Positions 7,182 through 16,958 of a DNA stretch of 64,000 bases are shown piece by piece; position 1 is the stretch's first letter, and every line of letters starts with the position of its first letter. The notes under the pieces are model-generated. The model was not told the origin of the DNA, searched no databases, and saw only the letters and a program-made list of their open reading frames with translations. The stretch lies in the NCBI RefSeq assembly GCF_031450785.1, contig NZ_JARTWB010000001.1, positions 1 through 64,000 of the forward strand, given 5' to 3'. Source of the DNA: Caballeronia sp. LZ062. GTDB taxonomy: Bacteria > Pseudomonadota > Gammaproteobacteria > Burkholderiales > Burkholderiaceae. Made by a program: the position numbers and the translations under genes.

Positions 7182-8507
7182 ATGGATAAAGCCACCCGAA
7201 TCGATCTCTTCAGCTTGCGTACCGCGCCGATGCGCGCGTTCCATCTCACGTGGATGGCGTTCTTCGTGTGCTTCTTCGCGTGGTTCGCGTGCGCGCCGCT
7301 CATGCCGCTCATCAAGCGCGAATACGGGCTTAACGCGGACCAGATCGCCAACATCAACATCGCGGCGGTGGCCGTGACGATTCTCGTACGGCTCGTCGTC
7401 GGTCCCATGTGCGATCGCTTCGGGCCGCGCAAGGTCTATAGTGCGCTGTTGCTCGCAGGCGCGGTGCCGGTGATCGGTGCGGCGCTTTCGACTGGCTATG
7501 ACAGCTTCCTGTGGTGCCGTCTCGCGATCGGCGCAATCGGCGCGAGCTTCGTCATCACGCAGTACCACACGTCGGTGATGTTCGCGCCGAACGTGGTCGG
7601 CACGGCCAACGCGACGACCGCAGGCTGGGGCAACGCGGGCGCGGGCGCGGCGCAAGCCATCGTGCCCTTGCTCGTTGCGGCCGCGATTGCATTGGGCGCG
7701 GGCGAGGCATCGGCATGGCGCATCGCGCTGATCGTGCCGGGCGTCGTCATGCCTGTGATGGCCTTCTTCTACTGGCGCTATACGCAGGACTGTCCGCAAG
7801 GCGATTTCGCGCAACTGCGACGCGCGGGCATTGCCATCGACGGCGGCAAGAAGGGCGGCTGGCAGAGCTTTCTCACCGCTTGCGCGAACTATCGAGTGTG
7901 GATGCTCTTCGTGACATACGGCGCGTGCTTCGGCGTCGAAGTGTTCATTCACAACATCGCGGCTGTCTATTACGTCGATCATTTCGGTCTGTCGCTCGGT
8001 CAAGCGGGTCTGGCGGCGGGCAGCTTCGGCTTGCTCGCACTGTTCGCACGCGCACTCGGCGGCTGGCTCTCCGATAAAGCGGCCGCGCGACGCGGCCTCG
8101 ATATCCGCGCGACGCTGCTCTTCGTGCTGATCGCGGGCGAAGGCGTCGGGCTTTATGCCTTCGCACACGCCAATAGCATCGCGCTCGCTGTCATCGCGAT
8201 GATCGCGTTCGGTCTCTTCACGCACATGGCGTGCGGCGCGACCTATGCGCTCGTGCCGTTCATCGACCGCAAGGCGCTCGGCGGCGTGGCCGGCGTGATC
8301 GGCGCGGGCGGCAATGCGGGCGCGGTAGCGGCTGGCTTCCTGATGAAAGGCGTGGGCAACGTGCAGCAAACGCTCTCGCTCTTGGGCGTGCTCGTCGCGG
8401 GCTCGGCGCTGTGCGCCATTGCCGTTCGCTTCTCTCCTGAACACAAGGCACGCGAAGCCGCGCTGCGTGAAAGCGCGCTCGCAGTCCATAACGGCGTTGC
8501 AAACTGA
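7182..8507 (+). CDS. Nitrate/nitrite MFS transporter (NarK/NasA family)
   Basis: This 441-residue, roughly 12-helix inner-membrane transporter has both nitrate signature motifs: GWGNAGAG in the N-terminal half and GAGGNAGAVAAG in the C-terminal half. The conserved loop VVGPMCDRFGPRK follows helix 2. It should import nitrate for assimilation. The start at 7182 is preceded by GGAAAG and lies just after the leader terminator. It is the first gene of the operon leading to nirB, nirD and nitrate reductase. Confidence 0.9.
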   Translation: MDKATRIDLFSLRTAPMRAFHLTWMAFFVCFFAWFACAPLMPLIKREYGLNADQIANINIAAVAVTILVRLVVGPMCDRFGPRKVYSALLLAGAVPVIGAALSTGYDSFLWCRLAIGAIGASFVITQYHTSVMFAPNVVGTANATTAGWGNAGAGAAQAIVPLLVAAAIALGAGEASAWRIALIVPGVVMPVMAFFYWRYTQDCPQGDFAQLRRAGIAIDGGKKGGWQSFLTACANYRVWMLFVTYGACFGVEVFIHNIAAVYYVDHFGLSLGQAGLAAGSFGLLALFARALGGWLSDKAAARRGLDIRATLLFVLIAGEGVGLYAFAHANSIALAVIAMIAFGLFTHMACGATYALVPFIDRKALGGVAGVIGAGGNAGAVAAGFLMKGVGNVQQTLSLLGVLVAGSALCAIAVRFSPEHKAREAALRESALAVHNGVAN

Positions 8508-8520
8508 GGAAGGTCCTGTC

Positions 8521-11061
8521 ATGAAGATCGTTGTCATCGGCCACGGCATGGTCGGCCACAAATTCCTCGAATGTCTCGCTGAAAGCGGCAATGAAGCACT
8601 GCACGTTACGGTGTTGTGCGAGGAGCCACGCGCGGCCTATGACCGCGTGCATCTGTCGGAGTTTTTCTCGGGCAAGTCGGCGGATGAACTATCGCTCGTC
8701 CAAGAAGGGTTCTTCGAACGTTCGGGCTACGCGCTGAAGCTGAACGCGAGAGCCGTTGCGATCGACCGCGCCGCGCGCACCGTCACGACATCGACGGGTG
8801 AAACGCTCGCCTACGACAAGCTCGTGATGGCCACAGGCTCCTATCCGTTCGTCCCGCCGGTAGATGGTAAGGACCGCGAAGGATGCTTCGTCTATCGCAC
8901 GATAGAAGACCTGCAAGCCATGCAGGTGTTCGGTGCGCGCGCGAAGACGGGCACGGTCGTCGGCGGCGGATTGCTCGGACTCGAAGCTGCGAAGGCGCTG
9001 CGTGACATGGGACTCGAAACCCACGTCGTCGAATTCGCGCCGCGCCTGATGGCCGTGCAAGTGGACGAGGGCGGCGGCCGCGTGCTGCGAAGCAAGATCG
9101 AGGCGCTCGGTGTGACGGTGCATACGAACCGCAATACGGTCGCTATCGTGGATGGCGAGAACGCGGTGAATCGCATGAATTTCGCGGACGGCGAGCATCT
9201 CGACACTGACATGATCGTGTTCTCCGCGGGCATTCGTCCGCGCGACGATATCGCGCGCGCGGCGGGACTGGACGTGGGTCCGCGCGGCGGCATCGTTATC
9301 GACGACGCCTGCCGCACGAGCGACGAGCATATTTATGCGATCGGCGAATGCGCGCTGTGGAAGGGCCAACTGTTCGGTCTCGTTGCGCCGGGTTACGACA
9401 TGGCGCGTGCCGTCGCGAAGCAGTTGCTGGGCGAGCAGGCGTCATTCACCGGCGCGGACATGAGCACCAAGCTGAAGTTGATGGGCGTGGATGTCGCAAG
9501 TATCGGCGATGCGCACGGCAAAACGCCCGGCAGCCGTTCCTACCAGTTCAGCGACGAGCGCAAGCAGATCTACAAGAAGCTCGTCGTGTCCGATTGCGGC
9601 AAGTACCTGCTGGGCGGCGTGATGGTCGGCGATGCAGCCGAATACGGCACGCTTCTGCAACTCATGCTGAACAAAATGGAACTGCCCGAAGCGCCGGAGT
9701 TCCTCATTCTTCCGCAAGCAGATGGCAAGGCCAGACCCGCACTCGGCGTCGAAGCGTTGCCGGACGCTGCGCAAATCTGCTCGTGCAACAACGTGAGCAA
9801 GGCCGAAATCTGCGCAGCGGTTTGCGCGGGCGCGACGAGCATCGGCGCATTGAAGAGCGCATGCAAGGCGGGCGCGTCGTGCGGCGGCTGCGTGCCGCTC
9901 GTCACGCAAGTGATGAAGTCGGAGATGAAGCGTCAGGGCCTTGCGGTGAACAATCACATTTGCGAGCACTTTGCTTATTCCCGGCAGGAGCTGTATCACA
10001 TCGCTCGTGTGGAAGGGCACCGCACCTTCGCGTCTCTGCTCTCGAAGCACGGCAAAGGGCTCGGCTGCGATATCTGCAAGCCCGTGGTGGCCAGCATTCT
10101 CGCTTCGTGCTGGAACGAATTTGTGCTGAAGAAAGAGCACGCGAGCTTGCAGGACTCGAACGATTACTACCTCGCCAACATTCAGCGCGACGGCACGTAT
10201 TCCGTCGTGCCGCGCATGGCGGGCGGCGAAGTCACGCCCGATGGTCTTATCGCAGTCGGCCAGATTGCGAAGAAATACGGTCTCTACACGAAGATCACGG
10301 GCGGCCAGCGTGTCGATATGTTCGGCGCGCGCGTCGAGCAGTTGCCGCTCATCTGGGAAGAGTTGATCGCAGCCGGTTTTGAATCTGGTCATGCCTATGG
10401 CAAAGCGCTGCGCACGGTGAAGTCGTGCGTCGGTTCGACATGGTGCCGCTATGGTGTCGGCGATTCGGTCGGCCTCGCGGTGCAACTCGAAAATCGCTAC
10501 AAGGGTTTGCGCACGCCGCACAAGATCAAGTTCGGCGTATCGGGCTGCACGCGCGAATGTGCCGAAGCGCAGGGCAAGGATGTCGGCGTGATCGCGACGG
10601 AAAAGGGCTGGAATCTCTACGTCTGCGGCAACGGCGGCATGAAGCCGCGTCACGCCGAACTGCTCGCTTCCGATCTCGATCAGGCGACGCTCGTGCGTTA
10701 TATCGACCGCTTCCTGATGTTCTACGTGCGCACTGCGGACCGCTTGCAGCGCACGAGCGTATGGCGCGACAACCTCGAAGGCGGCCTCGATTATCTGATC
10801 GACGTCGTCGTCAACGACAAGCTCGATATCGCGCATGAACTGGAAGCCGAGATGCAGCTCGTCGTGGACACGTATGAAGACGAGTGGAAGAAGGCCGTCA
10901 CCGATCCCGAGACCCGCAAGCGCTTCCGTCATTTCGTGAACAGCGACAAGCGCGACGAGACCGTGACCTTCGTCGAGGAGCGCGGGCAGATCCGGCCGGC
11001 GACGCCTGATGAACGTAAGGTCAAGCGCATCGATATTCCCGTGATTGTCGAAACCGTCTGA
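8521..11061 (+). CDS. nirB: Assimilatory NAD(P)H nitrite reductase, large subunit
   Basis: This 846-residue protein has the full NirB layout: FAD-binding VVIGHGMVGHKF at the N-terminus, a second dinucleotide-binding site (VVGGGLLGLEAA, about residue 150), a BFD-like [2Fe-2S] domain with CSC and CGGC cysteines (about 420-460), and the sulfite/nitrite reductase domains. The siroheme/4Fe-4S ligands are seen as SCVGSTWCRYG (about 636) and GVSGCTRECAEAQGKD (about 675). It reduces nitrite to ammonium by six electrons in the cytosol. GAGGAAGG precedes the ATG. The siroheme should come from CobA. Confidence 0.95.
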   Translation: MKIVVIGHGMVGHKFLECLAESGNEALHVTVLCEEPRAAYDRVHLSEFFSGKSADELSLVQEGFFERSGYALKLNARAVAIDRAARTVTTSTGETLAYDKLVMATGSYPFVPPVDGKDREGCFVYRTIEDLQAMQVFGARAKTGTVVGGGLLGLEAAKALRDMGLETHVVEFAPRLMAVQVDEGGGRVLRSKIEALGVTVHTNRNTVAIVDGENAVNRMNFADGEHLDTDMIVFSAGIRPRDDIARAAGLDVGPRGGIVIDDACRTSDEHIYAIGECALWKGQLFGLVAPGYDMARAVAKQLLGEQASFTGADMSTKLKLMGVDVASIGDAHGKTPGSRSYQFSDERKQIYKKLVVSDCGKYLLGGVMVGDAAEYGTLLQLMLNKMELPEAPEFLILPQADGKARPALGVEALPDAAQICSCNNVSKAEICAAVCAGATSIGALKSACKAGASCGGCVPLVTQVMKSEMKRQGLAVNNHICEHFAYSRQELYHIARVEGHRTFASLLSKHGKGLGCDICKPVVASILASCWNEFVLKKEHASLQDSNDYYLANIQRDGTYSVVPRMAGGEVTPDGLIAVGQIAKKYGLYTKITGGQRVDMFGARVEQLPLIWEELIAAGFESGHAYGKALRTVKSCVGSTWCRYGVGDSVGLAVQLENRYKGLRTPHKIKFGVSGCTRECAEAQGKDVGVIATEKGWNLYVCGNGGMKPRHAELLASDLDQATLVRYIDRFLMFYVRTADRLQRTSVWRDNLEGGLDYLIDVVVNDKLDIAHELEAEMQLVVDTYEDEWKKAVTDPETRKRFRHFVNSDKRDETVTFVEERGQIRPATPDERKVKRIDIPVIVETV

Positions 11062-11075
11062 AGCAGGAGCACAAC

Positions 11076-11420
11076 ATGAACGACCGTATCGAACCGGACT
11101 GGACCCTTGTTTGCGAACTGAACGATATCGTGCCCGACACGGGCGTCTGCGCGCTCGTCAACGGCGCACAGGTCGCCATCTTTCACGTTGCGGCGGAATC
11201 GGACACGGTGTACGCAATCGACAACTTCGATCCGCACTCGCAGGCCGCCGTGCTCTCGCGCGGCATCGTGGGGAGCCTCGGCGAACGCATCGTCGTGGCG
11301 TCGCCGATCTATAAGCAGCACTTCGATTTGCGCACCGGCGAATGTCTCGAAGCGCCGGAGCGTTCGGTCAACGCGTACCGCGCAAGGGTGGCGGGCGGCA
11401 AGGTTTGGATCGCAGCATGA
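11076..11420 (+). CDS. nirD: Nitrite reductase, small subunit
   Basis: This 114-residue protein has a Rieske-like fold of the NirD type (VCALVNGAQVAIFHV, YAIDNFDPHSQAAVLSRGIVG, ASPIYKQHFDLRTGECLE). As usual for NirD, the cysteine/histidine pairs that hold a Rieske cluster are absent, so it should be a non-redox partner of NirB. It starts 14 bases after nirB with a GGAG site, and its TGA overlaps the next ATG. Confidence 0.93.
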   Translation: MNDRIEPDWTLVCELNDIVPDTGVCALVNGAQVAIFHVAAESDTVYAIDNFDPHSQAAVLSRGIVGSLGERIVVASPIYKQHFDLRTGECLEAPERSVNAYRARVAGGKVWIAA

Positions 11421-12679
11421 AGACCGAGTATGCGGTTGCAGCTGCGGCAGGCGCGGGGCGCGTTGAAAAGCAGCGGCTCGTCGTCATCGGTAACGGCATG
11501 GCTGGTATGCGTACCGTCGAAGAGTTGCTGAAGATCGCCCCCGAGCTCTACGACATTACCGTGTTCGGCGCCGAACCCCACGGCAACTACAACCGCATCC
11601 TGCTCTCGCCAGTGCTGGCTGGCGAAAAGAGCATGGACGACATTGTCATCAACACGCGCGAGTGGTACGACGCGAACGGCATCACGCTGTATGCGGGCGA
11701 TGCGGTCATCCAGATCGATCGTGCGCGGCGTATCGTGCGCTCTGAAAATGGGCGCGAGGCGCCGTATGACCGCTTGCTGATCGCGACCGGCTCGAAGCCT
11801 TTCGTGATTCCCGTTCCCGGATGCAATCTGCCCGGCGTCATTGCGTTCCGAGATATTCAGGATGTCGAAACGATGCTCGACGCTGCACGCGATCATCGTC
11901 ATGCGGTGATCATCGGTGGTGGATTGCTGGGTCTGGAAGCGGCTAACGGCTTGCAACGGCAAGGCATGTCAGTGACGGTCGTGCATGCGAGCGGCAGCCT
12001 GATGGATCGGCAACTGGACGCAAGCGCGTCCGCCTTGCTCAAGCGTTCTCTCGAAGCAAAGGGCCTGCGTTTTGCGATGGCGGCGCAAACGACCGAGATC
12101 GTCGGGGACGAACGCGTGCGAGCCGTGCGCTTTGCAGACGGCACGCAGATCGACGCGGACCTCGTCGTGATGACAGCAGGCGTGCGGCCGAATATCGCGC
12201 TGGCGCAAGCTTCGGGTCTGCACTGCGAACGCGCGATCGTCGTGGACGATACGCTGCAGACGTTCGATCCGCGCGTCTATGCTGTGGGCGAATGTGTGCA
12301 GCATCGCTCGGCCACGTTCGGCCTTGTCGCGCCCATCTGGGATCAGGCACGCGTGGCCGGCGCGCATCTCGCGGGCGCGGGACATCGGCGTTATGTGCAG
12401 CGCGCGACCGCGACGAAGCTGAAGGTCACGGGCGTCGATCTGTATTCCGCAGGCGATCTCATCGGCGGCGAAGGCAGCGAAGACCTCGTGTTACGTGATC
12501 CTCGCCGTGGCGTCTATAAGCGGCTTGTGTTGCAGGCGGGCCGCATAATCGGCACGGTGTTGTATGGCGATGTGAAGGACGGCGGCTGGTACTTCGATCT
12601 GATCCAGAACCGCACAGATGTCTCGCATCTTCGCGACCGCTTATTGTTCGGAAAGACGCTTTGCGAAGGGACCGCATGA
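11417..12679 (+). CDS. FAD-dependent NAD(P)H reductase of assimilatory nitrate reductase
   Basis: This 420-residue pyridine-nucleotide-disulfide-like oxidoreductase has a GxGxxG FAD site (VVIGNGMAGMRTVEEL, about residue 22), an NAD(P) site (VIIGGGLLGLEAANGL, about 160) and a C-terminal FAD signature (VYAVGECVQHRSATFGLV). It resembles the N-terminal third of NirB and the electron-input subunit (NasC-like) of some assimilatory nitrate reductases. Four-base overlaps at both ends put it inside the operon. It probably passes electrons from NAD(P)H to the next gene product. Confidence 0.85.
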   Translation: MKTEYAVAAAAGAGRVEKQRLVVIGNGMAGMRTVEELLKIAPELYDITVFGAEPHGNYNRILLSPVLAGEKSMDDIVINTREWYDANGITLYAGDAVIQIDRARRIVRSENGREAPYDRLLIATGSKPFVIPVPGCNLPGVIAFRDIQDVETMLDAARDHRHAVIIGGGLLGLEAANGLQRQGMSVTVVHASGSLMDRQLDASASALLKRSLEAKGLRFAMAAQTTEIVGDERVRAVRFADGTQIDADLVVMTAGVRPNIALAQASGLHCERAIVVDDTLQTFDPRVYAVGECVQHRSATFGLVAPIWDQARVAGAHLAGAGHRRYVQRATATKLKVTGVDLYSAGDLIGGEGSEDLVLRDPRRGVYKRLVLQAGRIIGTVLYGDVKDGGWYFDLIQNRTDVSHLRDRLLFGKTLCEGTA

Positions 12680-15429
12680 GTCGCATCGATATGAATGCCA
12701 TCATTCCCATCACGCCAGAGAAGCCCGTTGGTGTGCGCACGACATGCCCTTATTGCGGCGTCGGGTGCGGCGTTGTAGCCACACCGCGCACGCCTGTCGA
12801 CGTTGCCATTTCCGGCGACGAAACGCATCCGTCCAACTTCGGCCGTCTGTGCGTGAAGGGCTCCGCACTCGGAGATACGGTCGGCTTGGACGGGCGCCTG
12901 CTCAATCCGAAACTGCGAGACAAGGCGACCGGCAAGCTCAACGATGTGTCGTGGGCCGACGCAATCGGCACTGTCGCGAGCGGCTTTTCCCGCATCATCG
13001 CCGAGCACGGGCCAGATGCGGTGGCGTTTTATGTGTCCGGCCAGTTGCTGACCGAGGACTACTACGTCGCCAACAAGCTCATGAAGGGCTATGTCGGCAG
13101 CGCGAACATCGACACGAATTCGCGGCTCTGCATGTCGTCGTCCGTGGCGGGGCATAAGCGCGCATTCGGCGAAGACCTCGTGCCGATGAACTACGAAGAC
13201 CTGGAGCTCGCGGACCTGATCGTGCTCGTCGGATCGAACACCGCATGGTGTCATCCGATCCTTTTCCAGCGCATCATGAAGGTGAAGGAAGCGCGGCCGG
13301 ACGTGAAGATCGTCGTGATCGATCCGCGTTACACCGCTACGTGTGAGATGGCGGACTTGCATCTGCCGCTGAAGCCCGGCAGCGACGTGCGGCTCTTCAA
13401 CGGCCTGTTCGCCTTTCTCGCGGAGCATGGTGCAACGGATTCCGCGTTCGTCGATGCGCATACCGAAGGCTACGACGCTGCGCTGTCGGCAGCCGGGCCT
13501 GCGGACGTCGCGCAAGCGGCGAAGGACTGCAAGGTCGACGCGCACGACCTTGCGAACTTCTATCGCCTGTTCGCACGCACCGAACGCGTGGTCACGGTGT
13601 ATTCGCAAGGCGTCAATCAGTCGAGTGCTGGGACCGACAAGGTCAACAGCATCATCAACTGTCATCTGGCGACGGGCCGCATCGGCAAGCCGGGAATGGG
13701 GCCGTTCTCCTTCACAGGGCAGCCCAATGCAATGGGCGGCCGCGAAGTGGGCGGCCTGGCCAATACGCTCGCCGCGCATCTGGAACTGGATAACGCGACG
13801 CACCGTGACGTGGTGCAGACGTTTTGGTCATCGCCACGTGTCGCATCACGCGGTGGCCTGAAGGCCGTCGAACTGTTCGATGCCATCGAAGCGGGGCGTG
13901 TCAAGGCCGTATGGATCATGGGTACGAACCCAGTCGTCAGTCTGCCGGACGGAGACCGTGCGAAGCGGGCGCTCGAACAGTGCGAGCTGGTCGTCGTATC
14001 CGACATCATCGAGAAGACGGACACCAATGCTTTCGCGCATGTGCTGTTGCCCGCGCTTGGATGGGGCGAAAAAGACGGCACGGTGACGAATTCGGAGCGG
14101 CGCATCTCGCGTCAGCGGGCGTTCCTGCGCGCGCCCGGGCAGGCACGCGCCGACTGGCGCATCATCTGCGACGTCGCGCGGCGCATGGGTTTCGATGGCT
14201 TCGAGTATGACGGCGCGCACGAGATATTCGACGAACATGCGCGCTTGTCGTCGTATCGGAACAATGAAGACGGCGCGTATCGCGCATTCGATATCGGCGC
14301 GCTGAGCGGCCTGTCACGCGAGCAATATGATGAACTACAGCCCGTGCAATGGCCGCTCCGTGCGAACGATCACGCGAGCAGTAAGCGGCTCTTCGACACA
14401 GGGCGCTTCAATCATGCAGATGGCCGTGCGCGCTTCGTCGCGACGTCGCCGCGCGCCCCCGTCAATGCTCCGGATATCAACTACCCGCTCGTGCTCAACA
14501 CCGGGCGCGTGCGCGACCAGTGGCACACGATGACGCGCACGGGCCGTTCCGCGAAGCTCGCGGGGCATATCAGCGAGTCGTTCATCGATATGCATCCGCA
14601 AGATGCGCTCGCATGCGGCGTGCGAGAAGGCGAGTTGGCGCGTGTGACGAGCCGCTGGGGTTCGATGGTCGCTCGCGTACAGCACGGTGGCGGCATGCCG
14701 CGCGGCAGCGTCTTCGTGCCGATTCACTGGAACGATCAGGTGGCATCGGATGCACGCGTGGGCGCGGTCGTGAATCCGGTTGTCGATCCAGTGTCGGGCG
14801 AGCCCGAGTTCAAGCACACGCCGGTCACAATCGAGAAATTTCATGTGACGTGGCACGGCTTCTCGCTTTCCCGCAATGCGCTTTCGCTCGGTAATGTCAC
14901 GCACTGGACACGCATTCACGGCGATCGCTTCGTGCGCTATGAACTGGCGGGACGCAATCGCTTCGATGCGTCGCATGACGATCATCACGACTGGGCGCGA
15001 GCACTCTTCGATATCGACGATCCGCACGCGGACTGGATCGAGTACGAGGACAAGAGCGCGGGCGTGTATCGCGCGGCGCATGTGGTGAACGACCGCATCG
15101 AGAGTTGCGTATTCATTTCCGAGCGCCCCGATTTGCCCGCGCGCGCATGGCTCGCGAGTCTCTTCGATAAGGACCGTTTGAGCGATGAGGATCGTGCGAG
15201 CCTGTTGCTCGGTCAAGCCATCGGCAAGGGCGAGGACACGGGGCCAACGGTCTGCTCGTGCTTCGGCGTGGGTCGCAACACCATCTGCAACGCGATTCGC
15301 GACAAGGGTCTGAAAACAGCGGCGCAGGTCACGGCATGCGTGAAGGCGGGCGGCAATTGCGGCTCATGCGTGCCGGAGTTGAAGAGGCTCATTGTCGAGA
15401 CAGAAATGGCACGGTTGAGCGTTAGCTGA
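12676..15429 (+). CDS. nasA: Assimilatory nitrate reductase, catalytic (molybdopterin) subunit
   Basis: This 917-residue enzyme is of the bacterial Nas type. The N-terminal [4Fe-4S] motif CPYCGVGCGV (about residues 24-33, with a fourth Cys in RLCVKGSA) is followed by the molybdopterin oxidoreductase core (SRLCMSSSVAGHKRAFG, GSNTAWCHPI) and the molydopterin dinucleotide-binding domain. A C-terminal BFD-like [2Fe-2S] domain has CSCFGVGRN and CGSC cysteines. It reduces nitrate to nitrite in the cytosol; no Tat signal is present. It is the last gene of the operon and ends 14 bases from the convergent histidine kinase gene. Confidence 0.93.
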   Translation: MSRIDMNAIIPITPEKPVGVRTTCPYCGVGCGVVATPRTPVDVAISGDETHPSNFGRLCVKGSALGDTVGLDGRLLNPKLRDKATGKLNDVSWADAIGTVASGFSRIIAEHGPDAVAFYVSGQLLTEDYYVANKLMKGYVGSANIDTNSRLCMSSSVAGHKRAFGEDLVPMNYEDLELADLIVLVGSNTAWCHPILFQRIMKVKEARPDVKIVVIDPRYTATCEMADLHLPLKPGSDVRLFNGLFAFLAEHGATDSAFVDAHTEGYDAALSAAGPADVAQAAKDCKVDAHDLANFYRLFARTERVVTVYSQGVNQSSAGTDKVNSIINCHLATGRIGKPGMGPFSFTGQPNAMGGREVGGLANTLAAHLELDNATHRDVVQTFWSSPRVASRGGLKAVELFDAIEAGRVKAVWIMGTNPVVSLPDGDRAKRALEQCELVVVSDIIEKTDTNAFAHVLLPALGWGEKDGTVTNSERRISRQRAFLRAPGQARADWRIICDVARRMGFDGFEYDGAHEIFDEHARLSSYRNNEDGAYRAFDIGALSGLSREQYDELQPVQWPLRANDHASSKRLFDTGRFNHADGRARFVATSPRAPVNAPDINYPLVLNTGRVRDQWHTMTRTGRSAKLAGHISESFIDMHPQDALACGVREGELARVTSRWGSMVARVQHGGGMPRGSVFVPIHWNDQVASDARVGAVVNPVVDPVSGEPEFKHTPVTIEKFHVTWHGFSLSRNALSLGNVTHWTRIHGDRFVRYELAGRNRFDASHDDHHDWARALFDIDDPHADWIEYEDKSAGVYRAAHVVNDRIESCVFISERPDLPARAWLASLFDKDRLSDEDRASLLLGQAIGKGEDTGPTVCSCFGVGRNTICNAIRDKGLKTAAQVTACVKAGGNCGSCVPELKRLIVETEMARLSVS

Positions 15430-15443
15430 CCGCTCGCGTTCTT

Positions 15444-16958
15444 CTAACCTGCGGGGCGTACGCCGATTTTCTCTTCATGCGGTCGTGCCACTTGCGCGTT
15501 CCCGGATGTAAGAACATCCTGCGCCGGCCGATGCTCGCTGCCGAAGCGCGCAACGGAGAACGCAAATGTGTTGATGCCGTTCGCGCTCGTTGCCGACACC
15601 GTGCCGCGATGCATCTCCGCCACCGCTTTCACAATGGCGAGGCCGAGCCCGTGATTCTCGCGGCTATTCGTGCGCGAGCTTTCCGCGCGATAGAAACGGT
15701 CGAACAGGTGCTCCATGATTTGCGGCGCAATCGGCTCACCAGGATTCGCAACGGCGATGCGCACGCGTCCATGCTCCCGCGTGATCGCAACAGAAATGGT
15801 CGCGCCCGGCGCGCAGTGCTGGATCGCATTCATCACGAGATTGGACAACGCGCGTCCGAATAGCGACGTGTTGACGAAGGCGCGCGCATCGCCAGTCGAT
15901 ACCGCGCGCACCTGTGCTTCTTCCAGAGGGATCTCGAGAAAGTCCAGCGTGCGGTGCACTTCCGCAGCAAGCGACACTTCCACAAGACCTGTCGCGCGTT
16001 CGCCCTGATCGGCGCGCGCGAGAAAAAGCATGTCGTTGATGATCGCACGCACACGTTCGAATTCTTCGAGATTCGACTGCAACGTATGGCGCAATTCTTC
16101 GATGGGGCGGTCTCGCGTCAATGCGACTTCCGTTTGACCGATGAGAATGGTGACGGGCGTGCGCAACTCATGCGCGACATCCGCGTTAAACGCTTCGAGC
16201 CGCCCATACGCATGGTCCAGCCGTTCGAGCGCACCATTGAACGACTTCGCGAGGTCTTCGAGTTCGAGCGGCAGCGACCGTGTGTTGAGACGTTGCGAAC
16301 GATTGTTGGGGCTCACGCTCTGCGCATCGCGTGTGAGCCGCGTGAGCGGAGCAAGGCCCAGCCGCGCGACAGAATAGCTGAGCAATAACACGGCGACGGT
16401 CGCAAGCGCCGTCAGCGCGGCGAGCGCCACGCCGAACACGCGCATGGTGCGTACGTTCGGTGAGCAATCCACCGCGACGAAGAGTTGCAGCGGCGGACGG
16501 TCGGCGTTCGGCGGAATCGTGAGCGTGGTCATCAGCATGTCGTAAGCGCGTCCTTCCGGCTTGAAGCGGACATAGCCGCCCAGCACGCGCTTGGTGACCC
16601 GGCCCGCAGGCGGCGTGCCGTAGCTGAAGCGCGGATCGTTGCTCGTGACCGCGAAGAGCGTCGAGCCGTCGCGCGGCGTGATATCCGCGAGCTTCTCCTT
16701 GGCGATCTTCCACTTGTCCGCATTCGATACATGTGTGACGATGAGCCGTGCAATCTCCGCGCGGTTATCGAGCGAATCGCGCAAGTGCTGTTCGAGCTGA
16801 ACGCGAAGCACGAGAAAGAGCCCCGAGCCCACGAGCGAAAACACGAACAACGCAACGAGCGCGAACATGACGGCAAGGCGCCGTGCAATGGAACGTTGCG
16901 AGCCACGAAGGCCCTGCGCCTGCGGAATCTCTTGCGATGCTGCCCACGGAACGTTCAT
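15444..16958 (-). CDS. Sensor histidine kinase, heavy-metal sensor type
   Basis: This 504-residue inner-membrane kinase has a first transmembrane segment at about 30-50, a periplasmic domain of about 130 residues, a second transmembrane segment near 190, HAMP, the HisKA H-box FNADVAHELRTPVTIL (about 267) and HATPase motifs NLVMNAIQHC, DRFYRAESSRTNSRENHGLGLAI. Layout and length match the CusS/CzcS/IrlS group. The ATG overlaps the regulator stop. It belongs to the leftward RND efflux operon and should sense a metal or a pump substrate; the ligand is not readable from sequence. Confidence 0.88.
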   Translation of the reverse strand: MNVPWAASQEIPQAQGLRGSQRSIARRLAVMFALVALFVFSLVGSGLFLVLRVQLEQHLRDSLDNRAEIARLIVTHVSNADKWKIAKEKLADITPRDGSTLFAVTSNDPRFSYGTPPAGRVTKRVLGGYVRFKPEGRAYDMLMTTLTIPPNADRPPLQLFVAVDCSPNVRTMRVFGVALAALTALATVAVLLLSYSVARLGLAPLTRLTRDAQSVSPNNRSQRLNTRSLPLELEDLAKSFNGALERLDHAYGRLEAFNADVAHELRTPVTILIGQTEVALTRDRPIEELRHTLQSNLEEFERVRAIINDMLFLARADQGERATGLVEVSLAAEVHRTLDFLEIPLEEAQVRAVSTGDARAFVNTSLFGRALSNLVMNAIQHCAPGATISVAITREHGRVRIAVANPGEPIAPQIMEHLFDRFYRAESSRTNSRENHGLGLAIVKAVAEMHRGTVSATSANGINTFAFSVARFGSEHRPAQDVLTSGNAQVARPHEEKIGVRPAG